Positions 8,862 through 16,824 of a DNA stretch of 64,000 nucleotides are shown one piece after another. The stretch spans positions 434,001 to 498,000 of the forward strand of contig JAYQSL010000007.1 in NCBI GenBank assembly GCA_038146865.1, read 5' to 3'. The notes under the pieces were generated by a model, which searched no databases, was not told where the DNA came from, and worked only from the letters and a program-made list of their open reading frames with translations. Numbering within the stretch: position 1 is the first letter of the stretch; every line of letters begins with the position of its first letter. This DNA is from GCA-2709075 sp038146865. Its GTDB lineage: Bacteria; Pseudomonadota; Alphaproteobacteria; MPNO01; UBA2964. The position numbers and the translations under genes were made by a program.

Positions 8862-9848
8862 TTATTTTTTGACGCTGGCAGCTAGAACCGATTTGAACTT
8901 GCTATAATAAGCGAAGAGTTCAAGGGCCTTAGCTTTTGTTTGCGCAGCATTAAGAGGTGCTATATCTCGACCTACTTTTTTACCCCAAGCAGCAAATTCA
9001 GGATCTGAAACCGCCTTGAATACTGCATTGGCTAACTTCTCTTTTACGGCTTTTGGCGTTCCTGGTGTTGTTCCAATCATACGATCGCCCCCCAGGACTG
9101 CTAATTCCTTTTTGCCAAGGCTTCCAGTCGTTTCAACGCCGAATTGGGAAGGACCGTTTGTGATCTCCAACAAGGGCCTTAAGTCCTTAAACGCCTGCCG
9201 GTTCTTTTTCTTGCTTGTGATGTATTTCCTGAAGCTTCCTTTGGCTAAAATTGTTAAATCCCCATCACCGCGGATAACCCCGAGAGCATATTTGGAGCTC
9301 GATTTATATCCGGTAATAAAGTTTGGCTTAATCCCATAAGAGTCCATAAGTATGGCCGTTGCGAGATAACCCGTCGTGCCAGGTGCGGTCATTGGGATTT
9401 TAATTTTATCTTTATATGAGGTTACATCTTTCCAAGTTTTGAACTTGCCAGCCCGTGCGCTAGTGACAATCAGGTATTTGAATTCTGCCGCTCTTGCTAG
9501 CCAGTCAATTGTTCGAACATCATAGTCTGCCTTCTCGCCAATGATGTTTGGCATGGCATGGCCTGGCATATTGAATATTAACAGGTTTCGACCGTTTGGT
9601 TTTCGGTTTACCAAATAATTGGCTGCCTTTTTTCCACGTCCGCCTGGCATATTTTTCGGTACAACATTTACATTGCCACCAAGGTGCTTCTCGATTAACG
9701 GAGCGAGCTTCCGGGTGACAGTGTCGAAGCCGCCGCCAGGGCCGTAGGCAATAAGAAAAGTTATATTTTTTGCCTGTGCTGGTAATAATGAGGCCCCAAC
9801 TGCCAAAGCAGCGGCCGCGGTTCCGGTTACAAGTCTAGATAACATCAA
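8862..9848 (-). CDS. tctC: Periplasmic solute-binding protein TctC/Bug family
   Basis: 328 residues with a clear signal peptide (MLSRLVTGTAAAALAVGASL, cleavage near PAQA-KN). The mature protein starts with the family strand ITFLIAYGPGGGFDTVTRK and continues with VVPKNMPGGRGKKAANYL, both typical of TctC/Bug receptors that bind carboxylates. The start could be either of two adjacent ATGs, with GGGAGGAATTG upstream. It is the first gene of the tct operon. The palindrome at 9909 lies about 60 bases before it. The Bug family binds very diverse acids, including aromatic ones, so the ligand cannot be read from sequence. Confidence 0.9.
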   Translation of the reverse strand: MMLSRLVTGTAAAALAVGASLLPAQAKNITFLIAYGPGGGFDTVTRKLAPLIEKHLGGNVNVVPKNMPGGRGKKAANYLVNRKPNGRNLLIFNMPGHAMPNIIGEKADYDVRTIDWLARAAEFKYLIVTSARAGKFKTWKDVTSYKDKIKIPMTAPGTTGYLATAILMDSYGIKPNFITGYKSSSKYALGVIRGDGDLTILAKGSFRKYITSKKKNRQAFKDLRPLLEITNGPSQFGVETTGSLGKKELAVLGGDRMIGTTPGTPKAVKEKLANAVFKAVSDPEFAAWGKKVGRDIAPLNAAQTKAKALELFAYYSKFKSVLAASVKK

Positions 9849-9908
9849 TTCCTCCCGTAAAACTTGATGACGATCTGCGCCGTCTTTTTGATAAAAACTA
9901 CCAGAACC

Positions 9909-9920
9909 TTAATCGATTAA
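9909..9920. promoter_or_regulatory. 12-bp palindrome TTAATCGATTAA, copy 2, upstream of tctC
   Basis: Identical to the palindrome at 6699 and located 61 to 72 bases upstream of the tctC start on the minus strand, a usual operator distance. The AATCGATT core resembles LacI-type operators. No LacI or GntR gene is in this window. It lies in the short gap after the dioxygenase stop. Confidence 0.4.
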
Positions 9921-9930
9921 ATCTCGTTTG

Positions 9931-10779
9931 TTAAGGGATGTTTCGGTCAAACCGCTCAACTGTGAGATTCCCTAATTCTTTCACCTTTGCTCGATAGAGC
10001 CCAACAGCTTTTTTATAACGAGCAATGGTCTCTGGATCGTCTTCTGATTTGGGAGGTGCTTCATGTTCGAAGTTTCTGGCAAGGTCGGTGCCTCTTACCA
10101 AAAGGCCGCTTGTGCGAATATCGCCCAATTGAGAGAGGTTCGGGGGGTGATATATCAATGTCATGCCCAATCGACGTTCTCTTGAGAGGTTTTGTGCAGA
10201 AGAATGAATAAGAAATGCGTGATGAATAGATGCCTGGCCAGGTTTGAGCTCTACCGGCACTGGCGTTACAGAGGAAGTATCAAAATTTACTGTCTGCCCG
10301 CTAGAAAGAAGATTACCCTTATCGATATCCGGATTTCCGAGCGGCAATTGCCCCAATTTATGGCTACCTGGCAGAAACTGCATGCATCCACTGTCTATAG
10401 TCACTGGTGACAATGCGATCCATACTGTGAGAACCTCGCAAGGCGTGTGACCGAAATATGTATTGTCCTGATGCCAGCTCACATAAGCCCCATCACCTCC
10501 ATCCTTTGACCACATAGTGTTGTGATAAAGCATTAGATTGGGGCCAAGAAGATCTTGGACAGGGTCAAGGACCGATGGCCGTGTGGCCAGTTCATGGACC
10601 CATGGGAACCGAAGGTAGAATTTGGTTTGACCTGACCCAGTGAGTTTCCCCTCCGCCTGCGTATTCTCGAGCATCTTCCTGAAAGTGGCAGCCTCTTCTG
10701 GTTTCATCACCTCTATCGGAAATACGAAGCCATCTCGGTGGTATTTTTCGATTTGTGAGTCATTGAGAGCCCTGCCCAT
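9931..10779 (-). CDS. Phytanoyl-CoA dioxygenase (PhyH) family Fe(II)/2-oxoglutarate oxygenase
   Basis: 282 residues. The iron-binding HxD is in YVSWHQDNTYFG (H103, D105). The distal histidine is in HHAFLIHSS (H192). A following arginine-rich strand, SRERRLGMTLIYHPP, would hold the 2-oxoglutarate carboxylate. SGCMQFLPGSH is the conserved core block of PhyH proteins. The family hydroxylates diverse small molecules using oxygen and 2-oxoglutarate. The gene follows the hydrolase at 10786 with a 6-base gap, so the two are almost certainly one transcript. A paralogue, truncated by the window edge, starts at 63348 beside another UbiD cluster. Substrate unknown. Confidence 0.88.
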   Translation of the reverse strand: MGRALNDSQIEKYHRDGFVFPIEVMKPEEAATFRKMLENTQAEGKLTGSGQTKFYLRFPWVHELATRPSVLDPVQDLLGPNLMLYHNTMWSKDGGDGAYVSWHQDNTYFGHTPCEVLTVWIALSPVTIDSGCMQFLPGSHKLGQLPLGNPDIDKGNLLSSGQTVNFDTSSVTPVPVELKPGQASIHHAFLIHSSAQNLSRERRLGMTLIYHPPNLSQLGDIRTSGLLVRGTDLARNFEHEAPPKSEDDPETIARYKKAVGLYRAKVKELGNLTVERFDRNIP

Positions 10780-10785
10780 TTGGCG

Positions 10786-11559
10786 CTAAAGCCCCTCAAA
10801 GAATAGTTCTAATTCGTGGGTAAATGCCTCAGGGCTATCAATCGTGGACAGGTGTCCTGCATTTGGAATGGTCACTAATTTGGAACCTGGAATTCCTGCT
10901 TTAATAAACTCACTTTCTGCTATCGGGGTCGCATCATCATTGTCCCCAACGAGTATCAGTGCGGGCACTTTTACGTTATCTAAATCACTACTGGCATCAT
11001 AGGTGAATATTGCCCTAACGGTATCCACATAGGCCTTTGACGGACACTTTGCTATCTCTAAGGCGAGTTCATCCAATTTCTCTATTGGCGTTGTTGGCAT
11101 CAGTCGGTCACCGGCGTATTGGCTGCCAAATTCTTGCATTGACAGGTAAGCAACCGCTTCTTGTGTGGCGTATATTCTGTCTTCTCCACCGGGACGAATA
11201 CGAGCGAAGGAATCTGCAATTACAACAGACTGAGCAATTTCGGGCCAACGGCTAATGAGGTTCAGTAAAATGGGACCGCCCATAGACAATCCAACTATGT
11301 GGCAGGAGCTAATATTTAGTGTATCCAATAGAGCTTTATGGTCATTTGCGGCGTCTTCTACCGTGAAAAGTCCATTATAGGAGCTATTTCCATGACCTCG
11401 GCAGTCAGGTGCAATGCATCGGTATTTGTTTTTTAGCACTTCGATTTGAGCCCGATAGAGATAGGAATTGGTTCCCAGACTGTGAATAAACAGAATGGGT
11501 GGACCTTCACCAACGTCTTCGTAATATATTGTTTCGCCGTCAGTTTGGATTACCGGCAT
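10786..11559 (-). CDS. Alpha/beta hydrolase, 3-oxoadipate enol-lactonase-like
   Basis: 257 residues with the full alpha/beta-hydrolase triad: nucleophile in GLSMGG (S92), acid in ILVGDNDDATP, and histidine in NAGHLSTID. The oxyanion strand ILFIHSLGTN and the CRGHGNS turn match the PcaD-type enol-lactonase/esterase branch. That branch opens beta-ketoadipate enol-lactone in aromatic ring-cleavage pathways, but many members are general esterases. It sits between the tandem dioxygenases and the PhyH gene, all on the minus strand. A catabolic lactonase or esterase is likely. Identity as PcaD is not proven. Confidence 0.82.
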   Translation of the reverse strand: MPVIQTDGETIYYEDVGEGPPILFIHSLGTNSYLYRAQIEVLKNKYRCIAPDCRGHGNSSYNGLFTVEDAANDHKALLDTLNISSCHIVGLSMGGPILLNLISRWPEIAQSVVIADSFARIRPGGEDRIYATQEAVAYLSMQEFGSQYAGDRLMPTTPIEKLDELALEIAKCPSKAYVDTVRAIFTYDASSDLDNVKVPALILVGDNDDATPIAESEFIKAGIPGSKLVTIPNAGHLSTIDSPEAFTHELELFFEGL

Positions 11560-11625
11560 ACGACTGTCTCCTTCCTTCGAAAAGATTTTTTACCTTAGCA
11601 TCCGGGATTTGCTCCACAAGGCTCA

Positions 11626-12483
11626 TTAACAAGCGGCTAACATTTCTTCGCCCTTGATTGTACATCGCCTCAAAACACGCCTTTCGTCTCTGGGAAAATC
11701 TGTTCGAGCATGACATGAACTTTGATTATCCCAAATTAAGAGGTCGCCAGGCTTCCATTGGTGCTCATAAATGATACTTGGGCTCTCGCAAATAGAAAAA
11801 AGCTCATCCAGGATTGCCTCACTGTCAGATCGAGGAATTCCCTCAATTCTTGCTGTCATGAGGCGGTTAACATAAAGAGCTATTCGGCCAGTTTCGCGAT
11901 GGCGAATAAAAATAGGCTGCGTGCCATGTCGTATCCCGCGGAGATCACCATCAGGGTCTGCCTTTTCAACAGTTCCATAATTGTAAATCTGTAGAACCCT
12001 GCGTCCTTTTAGCGACTTTTTTAAGTCGTTTGGTAGGTTCTCATAAGCTTTATACATGTTGGAAAAACGGGTATTTCCGCCTTTAGAGGGTATTTCTAAG
12101 GCATAGAGGAATGTCGCGGCATCAGGTTTCGGGTAATAACAGGAATCATGGTGAAACCACATCTCCCCGTCTGGAAGGGAACCCAAGGCATTTCCCCGGG
12201 AGTCTCTCAGATTTGAAACCATCATGACGCTGTCATCAAATTCCTCACCCTCGGGCCTTCTTTCCTTATCTCGAGATCGAGTCCCGGGCGTTCCGAATGC
12301 GGACGTGAATTGTACTTGCTGTCTGTGATTGAGGTTTTGGTTCGGTAAAACAACAACGATGTGATCTTGCCAGGCATTTCTGATTGCGTCAGTCATCTCC
12401 GGGTCAAGAGAAAGTGCAGCATTTATGCCTTCGAGTGATGCGCCTAGAGCATCAGAGAGCGGGTTGCAAGTTAGGCTAGTCAA
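11626..12483 (-). CDS. TauD/TfdA-family Fe(II)/2-oxoglutarate dioxygenase, tandem copy 1
   Basis: 285 residues, read from a TTG directly after the stop of the next paralogue (gap of one base), so translation is probably coupled. Fe(II) ligands are visible as HxD in MWFHHDSCYY and as the distal histidine in SSCHARTDFPRDERRV. The arginines in RRVLRRC are the expected 2-oxoglutarate anchor. TauD/TfdA enzymes hydroxylate sulfonates, aryloxyacetates, carnitine-like compounds and others. This is the last and most divergent of three neighbouring copies and lacks the PMI ending of the other two. Substrate unknown. Confidence 0.87.
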   Translation of the reverse strand: MTSLTCNPLSDALGASLEGINAALSLDPEMTDAIRNAWQDHIVVVLPNQNLNHRQQVQFTSAFGTPGTRSRDKERRPEGEEFDDSVMMVSNLRDSRGNALGSLPDGEMWFHHDSCYYPKPDAATFLYALEIPSKGGNTRFSNMYKAYENLPNDLKKSLKGRRVLQIYNYGTVEKADPDGDLRGIRHGTQPIFIRHRETGRIALYVNRLMTARIEGIPRSDSEAILDELFSICESPSIIYEHQWKPGDLLIWDNQSSCHARTDFPRDERRVLRRCTIKGEEMLAAC

Positions 12484-12484
12484 G

Positions 12485-13354
12485 TTATGCGGCTTGATCA
12501 GCTTGGATCATTGGCCCGCCCTCTACCGTGCATCTCCTTAACATACGACGCTGTTCAGCAGGGAAATCCTTTCGTGAATGGATAGAGCACCGATTATCCC
12601 ACATAAGGAGATCTCCAATCCGCCAGCTATGCTCGTAAACCACTGAAGTATTTTCCGAGATTTCATAGAGTTGTTCTAGAGTTTCACGACTTTCTGTTTC
12701 GTCAAGACCTTCAATGCGAGCAGAGATAAGGCGACTCACATAGAGTGCAATGCGACCAGTTTCCGGGTGTTGGACAAAAATTGGTTGCCAGTAGTGCTGA
12801 ATATTTTCGAGTCCGATTTCCTCTAAATCAACGCGGCCTCGAAGCGCAAAATCATAGGCTTGCAGAACTTTGCGACCCATCAGTTTTTGTTTGAGTTCCG
12901 ATGGGATATGTTGATAGGCAAGGTACATATTAGATAGGCATGTTTCGCCGCCATGCGTGGGTATTTCAAGGCCGTGCAAAAAAGTGGCCTTATGTGGTTC
13001 TGGTCTGTAGCTCATATCGTGATGCCACCACATTTCCCCGTCTGGTAAAGACCCTGTGTAGTTACCTTCGTCGTCCTTTTCGTTGCTCACCATCATGATG
13101 GTGCCATCGTAACCGTGATTGTCCTCGTTTCGCCTATCCTTTGGCGTTGCACGCTCTCCGACCCGACCAAAATACCCTGCGACGTCGATCTGCTGATCCT
13201 TACTGAGGCTCTGGTCTCTAAAAACGAGGCAGACATGATCGAGCCATGCTTTGTACAATCGATCACGATCAGCCGGATCGAGTGGGTCACGCATGTCAAT
13301 GCCACAAATCTCCGCACCTAATGGAGCATCAATTTTTCTCACTTCAAAGCTCAT
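12485..13354 (-). CDS. TauD/TfdA-family Fe(II)/2-oxoglutarate dioxygenase, tandem copy 2
   Basis: 289 residues starting at ATG 13354 with AGGA about ten bases upstream. The N-terminus (KIDAPLGAEICGIDMRDPLD) has the classic TauD opening. HxD lies in MWWHHDMSYRPEPH, the distal histidine in RCSIHSRKDFPAEQRR, and the 2-oxoglutarate arginines in RRMLRRC. All catalytic residues are present, so it should be active. It shares with both neighbours the blocks SLPDGEM(W/Y)(W/F)HHD, LEIP..GG..(R/C/K)(F/L)(S/T)NMY and RCT.(K/E)G, which shows tandem duplication followed by divergence. Confidence 0.88.
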   Translation of the reverse strand: MSFEVRKIDAPLGAEICGIDMRDPLDPADRDRLYKAWLDHVCLVFRDQSLSKDQQIDVAGYFGRVGERATPKDRRNEDNHGYDGTIMMVSNEKDDEGNYTGSLPDGEMWWHHDMSYRPEPHKATFLHGLEIPTHGGETCLSNMYLAYQHIPSELKQKLMGRKVLQAYDFALRGRVDLEEIGLENIQHYWQPIFVQHPETGRIALYVSRLISARIEGLDETESRETLEQLYEISENTSVVYEHSWRIGDLLMWDNRCSIHSRKDFPAEQRRMLRRCTVEGGPMIQADQAA

Positions 13355-13370
13355 GGTTGGTTTTCCTTAT

Positions 13371-14234
13371 TTAAGCAGCGATATCGGCGGCGATCATAGG
13401 CCCACCTTCTGTTGTACATCGTCGCATGACCCGCCGCTCTGATGCCGGGAAATCTGTTCGCGCATGGCATGATGCAAAGTTATCCCACATGACCAAGTCT
13501 CCAACAGACCATACATGCTCATACACGTTTTCATTTGCTTCGGATATGTCATGCATTTCACTCAATATAGCGTCACTCTGCTCTCGGCTCATACCATCAA
13601 TAACAGCGGTCATAAGGCGGTTAACGTATAGGGCAGTTTTGTTTGTCTCTGGATGACGGATGAATATGGGTTGCGAGCGATGATGTATCCCTGAGAGATC
13701 TTTTTGGACGTCAGGTGTAGATGTTTGATCATAATCGTATACCTGAACCGCAGTCTTTCCCTTTAAAAGGGTCTTCAAACGCTCGGGCAGCTTTTCATAG
13801 GCACGATACATATTAGTGAATTTTGTATTGCCACCGGCGGATGGTATTTCAAGGGCATATAGGTAGGTCCCCCTATGGGGTTCTGGCATATAACACATGT
13901 CATGGTGAAAATACATTTCGCCATCTGGTAGCGACCCGATGTAGTTTCCTTGTTCGTCCCTTAAATTTGAGACCATCATGATATTGGGGTTGAATTCAGC
14001 ACCCTCAGGTCGAGCCTCAGCGCGCCGAGAGCGTGTTCCTAAATCACCAAAATTAGAGGCAAAACTAAGTTGCGCCTTCTGGCTCAGATCCTGTTCCGGA
14101 AAAATCAAAACTATATGTTTTTGCCATGCCGCAAGAATCTGTTGACGAAGCGCGTCGGTCAGAGGCTGGTTTAAATCAATATCACGAACAAAGGCACCCA
14201 ATGCCGCACCAGAAGGCTCTATCTTAATATCCAT
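13371..14234 (-). CDS. TauD/TfdA-family Fe(II)/2-oxoglutarate dioxygenase, tandem copy 3
   Basis: About 287 residues from ATG 14234. The AGGAGGAG block eleven bases upstream supports this start over a longer one at 14276. Iron ligands: HxD in MYFHHDMCYMPEPH and the distal histidine in ASCHARTDFPASERR. 2-oxoglutarate arginines: RRVMRRC. First gene of the three-copy array, divergent from the PECC-motif gene at 14290 with only about 55 bases between the starts, so the promoters must overlap. It shares most block residues with copy 1 (CHARTDFP) and the PMIAAD-like end with copy 2. Confidence 0.88.
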   Translation of the reverse strand: MDIKIEPSGAALGAFVRDIDLNQPLTDALRQQILAAWQKHIVLIFPEQDLSQKAQLSFASNFGDLGTRSRRAEARPEGAEFNPNIMMVSNLRDEQGNYIGSLPDGEMYFHHDMCYMPEPHRGTYLYALEIPSAGGNTKFTNMYRAYEKLPERLKTLLKGKTAVQVYDYDQTSTPDVQKDLSGIHHRSQPIFIRHPETNKTALYVNRLMTAVIDGMSREQSDAILSEMHDISEANENVYEHVWSVGDLVMWDNFASCHARTDFPASERRVMRRCTTEGGPMIAADIAA

Positions 14235-14289
14235 TATTACCAATGCTCCTCCTGTAGACGAGAATAGTTTCAGCATTCAGTATACCGAA

Positions 14290-15051
14290 ATGGCAGATTT
14301 CAGAAAACCAAAACTCAAAAAAGTGCTGAAACAACTTATGGCGCTGCAAAATCTCTGTGGACCAGACTTGAATGCGGATGATGCTTTGCAAGAAATGCTA
14401 GATTTTTTATGTTTAATGCGAGGAGTGAAACCGGTTTTTGTCTCTGGGAGAGGGATTGCTGATCACAAATGGGTAGCTGGGGTCGCAGAGATAGCGAGAC
14501 AAAACGGCCTACGGGTTCAAGAGGGCCCATTTTGGGACGCGTGTGACTGGCCGCCTGATATTCCCGCTTGGTATGCCGAGGATACAAAATCTCTCTTGAA
14601 ACCATATCGCGCAATCTACATTACTCGGGCGAAGAATTTAGGAAATGAGGTCGAAAGGATTTGTAAGAATGGCGGACAACTCTCGATGGAGGATGAAGCC
14701 AGGCTTCTCGCTTATCCAGAGTGCTGCGTAAAATCCCATTACCTTCGTGCAGAAGGGTGGAACCGGGCTACATTGTCTATTCTGTCTCGCCATGCAGAGG
14801 CAAATGAGGACAAAATGCGTGAGCTCCTATCTAAAGACGAACTCCCGCCCGCTGAGACCAAAGAAGAAAAACTGATTTATCAATCAGCCTACACGGTCTT
14901 CCCCGCTAAGTTTGGTAGTTGGAACTTATGCGCTAAATGTCGGGGATCGAGTAATTCGCCCTCTGCTACGCAGATTGAAAAAAATCGCAATGTGGGCGAA
15001 TTTGTAGATCCCGACTTAGTAAAAAAACTGAGTGGCCCCGTTCGAGCTTAG
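14290..15051 (+). CDS. Uncharacterised protein with PECC and CxxC cysteine motifs
   Basis: 253 residues, soluble, with no signal peptide. I do not recognise a characterised family. The clearest feature is LLAYPECCVKSHY (C145, C146), a motif seen in DUF483-like proteins as far as I recall, and a late CxxC in WNLCAKCRGSSN (C214, C217). Other cysteines are at 23, 41, 85 and 125. The N-terminal third is helical and basic. The cysteine pairs could hold a metal or an Fe-S cluster. This is inference. It is the only plus-strand gene between 6.6 and 21 kb. It diverges from the TauD array and its stop overlaps the methyltransferase-like gene's stop by four bases. The start ATG has a weak ribosome site. 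Confidence 0.65.
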   Translation: MADFRKPKLKKVLKQLMALQNLCGPDLNADDALQEMLDFLCLMRGVKPVFVSGRGIADHKWVAGVAEIARQNGLRVQEGPFWDACDWPPDIPAWYAEDTKSLLKPYRAIYITRAKNLGNEVERICKNGGQLSMEDEARLLAYPECCVKSHYLRAEGWNRATLSILSRHAEANEDKMRELLSKDELPPAETKEEKLIYQSAYTVFPAKFGSWNLCAKCRGSSNSPSATQIEKNRNVGEFVDPDLVKKLSGPVRA

Positions 15052-15695
15052 CGCACTCTTGCAAATAAAAAATTCGAAGTGGTGAGAACTCGGAGACCAT
15101 CGACATCGATGAAATCTTTTAAATAATCTGGCCAGACAGTTTCAGCGATATCAGAACTGAGATCAAGAGTGGTAATGAAGTCCATAATCGAGACAAATCG
15201 GTCCTCGTGCGTTTTACGAACAACTGATATTTCTTTGAAGCCGCTATCGGCAACAAGATCGCCTAGCTCGATTGGGTCGTGCAGAGAAAAAGGTCTCCTG
15301 AATTCTTCTATCTCGCCGCCTTGTTCAGTTAATGCTTGCAAAACCGCAAGATGACATGGGCATAGCTCTATCCTGCTGAAGACATTTAGAACTAATCTAC
15401 CCCTAGGTTTGAGAATACGGATAACTTCTCGCAAGAGTTGTATTTTATATGGAAAAAATTGGAGAACTTGGTTGCCAATGACAGCATCAAAGCTTCGATC
15501 TTCGTATCGAAGATAATTTTTGTGGCTATTTTCACTTGCAATTATATTAAGAATTTTCTCGCCATTTTTAATTTGCGCATGCTCCCGAAGCATACTTAAC
15601 CACGGGTCGAGTTTCTCAGGCCCAGACGGTGCGTCCCCCGGTGTTGAATTTTTCCTTGACGTCGTTATTCCAGATTGGTGTTTCTCTGTCGCCAT
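15048..15695 (-). CDS. Methyltransferase-like protein with degenerate SAM-binding region
   Basis: 215 residues. The C-terminal two thirds match a class I (UbiE/Methyltransf_11-type) methyltransferase: DRSFDAVIGNQVLQFFP, then LREVIRILKPRGRLVLNVFS, and a typical C-terminal extension (PFSLHDPIELGDLVADSGF). The expected N-terminal VLDVGCGTG loop is replaced by EKILNIIASENSHKN. The next roughly 35 to 45 residues, including the acidic motif that binds the SAM ribose, are absent. The frame is intact, so this looks like an in-frame deletion and not a frameshift. It may be inactive or may have a new role. It converges on the PECC-motif gene and follows the DapA-like gene by 84 bases. Confidence 0.6.
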   Translation of the reverse strand: MATEKHQSGITTSRKNSTPGDAPSGPEKLDPWLSMLREHAQIKNGEKILNIIASENSHKNYLRYEDRSFDAVIGNQVLQFFPYKIQLLREVIRILKPRGRLVLNVFSRIELCPCHLAVLQALTEQGGEIEEFRRPFSLHDPIELGDLVADSGFKEISVVRKTHEDRFVSIMDFITTLDLSSDIAETVWPDYLKDFIDVDGLRVLTTSNFLFARVR

Positions 15696-15779
15696 TTTGG
15701 TTTTCTAAAAACTCCCTGATTTCATTGGCACACCCAGCTAAAAACACACTGAAATACAATTATTATCCGAACGGAGTTG

Positions 15780-16706
15780 CTAAGCGGCACGCTTTCGGAT
15801 CACGTTCTGATGGATCTCCTCGAAGAGGTAAGTTGTTTTTAAATAGGTCCTCATGGCCTCAAGGTCAGCCCCCTCAACGGCCTTAAATGGAGGATATGGT
15901 TTACCCAAGGATAATCCGATGATTTCCATAGATGCTTTCAAAGCAGGCGCTAATCCATAACCCATCCAACGGGCGGGAAATAGGCCAAATTGACGCTGCA
16001 GTCGACCTGCTTCTGCAATGTCACCGGCTTTGAATGCTTTGATTACCGCATTAGCGATGTAAGCAACCGGCGGGGGCATGGTTGCTCCGGCGCCGCCCAG
16101 GACTATTGATCCGAGCAGCATTTGTACCGTTGTAAAGTACTGAGCGTGGCCCCCATGCTGTATTTCCTCGATCAATCTGGCTACGCGAGCGAGATCCCGC
16201 GAGCTCTCTTTGACGTAGGCAACCCGGTCTAATTTTGCGAGCTCTAGCGTCCATGCAGGGTTAACCTCAGCTCCCGGTCCGGGATTTAAGTAAAGCATTA
16301 TCGGATTTGAGGTCTCGGACGCGATTGTCTCGAAATAGGTAACGAGTTCACCTAACGTTGGTTGGCCGCCAAATGGTCTTAATGGCGCGAGGACTTGTAA
16401 TCCATGTGCGCCAAGACCCTCCGCGTAGTGTGAGATTTCTATGGCTTTGTAAACATTTGGATGAGATACCCCTACGACAACAGGGACCCTGTCATCAACA
16501 AATTCTATTGTTTTTCGAATTAGCTCGAGGCGTTCATCGTAAGTTAGAAAGTGATACTCGGTGGTTTCCACACCGGCTACCGAAACCATAGCAGCCTCGC
16601 AGTCCTCAACAATATAATCGACCTCCCGTCTTAGGGTGTCGTAGTCAACGGATAGGTCATCTTTAAAAGGCGTGAGTGGTGGTACTACGAGACCGGGTGT
16701 AATCAT
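15780..16706 (-). CDS. DapA-superfamily (dihydrodipicolinate synthase-like) aldolase/hydratase, copy A
   Basis: 308 residues, the usual length for this TIM-barrel class I aldolase superfamily. The Schiff-base lysine is in VAYVKESSRD (K166) and the proton-relay tyrosine in IMLYLNPGPG (Y139). The DHDPS-type arginine that follows the tyrosine motif is missing, and GTT is replaced by GVETTEY. So it is probably not the lysine-biosynthesis enzyme but an N-acetylneuraminate-lyase, KDG-aldolase or hydratase-aldolase type. It is the last gene after the bicupin and the second DapA homologue on the same strand, 118 bases downstream of the latter. Catabolic carbon-carbon cleavage of a pyruvate-containing intermediate is plausible. 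Confidence 0.82.
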   Translation of the reverse strand: MITPGLVVPPLTPFKDDLSVDYDTLRREVDYIVEDCEAAMVSVAGVETTEYHFLTYDERLELIRKTIEFVDDRVPVVVGVSHPNVYKAIEISHYAEGLGAHGLQVLAPLRPFGGQPTLGELVTYFETIASETSNPIMLYLNPGPGAEVNPAWTLELAKLDRVAYVKESSRDLARVARLIEEIQHGGHAQYFTTVQMLLGSIVLGGAGATMPPPVAYIANAVIKAFKAGDIAEAGRLQRQFGLFPARWMGYGLAPALKASMEIIGLSLGKPYPPFKAVEGADLEAMRTYLKTTYLFEEIHQNVIRKRAA

Positions 16707-16824
16707 ATTTCTCTCCCTTGCTTAAACGCGTCTGAATGCACATAAAGTAATATCGTATCGCCGACGGTCGAAAACAGAATTTCGCCAATTTGACCTGAGC
16801 TAGAGAATTTCCATCCCTTTGACC

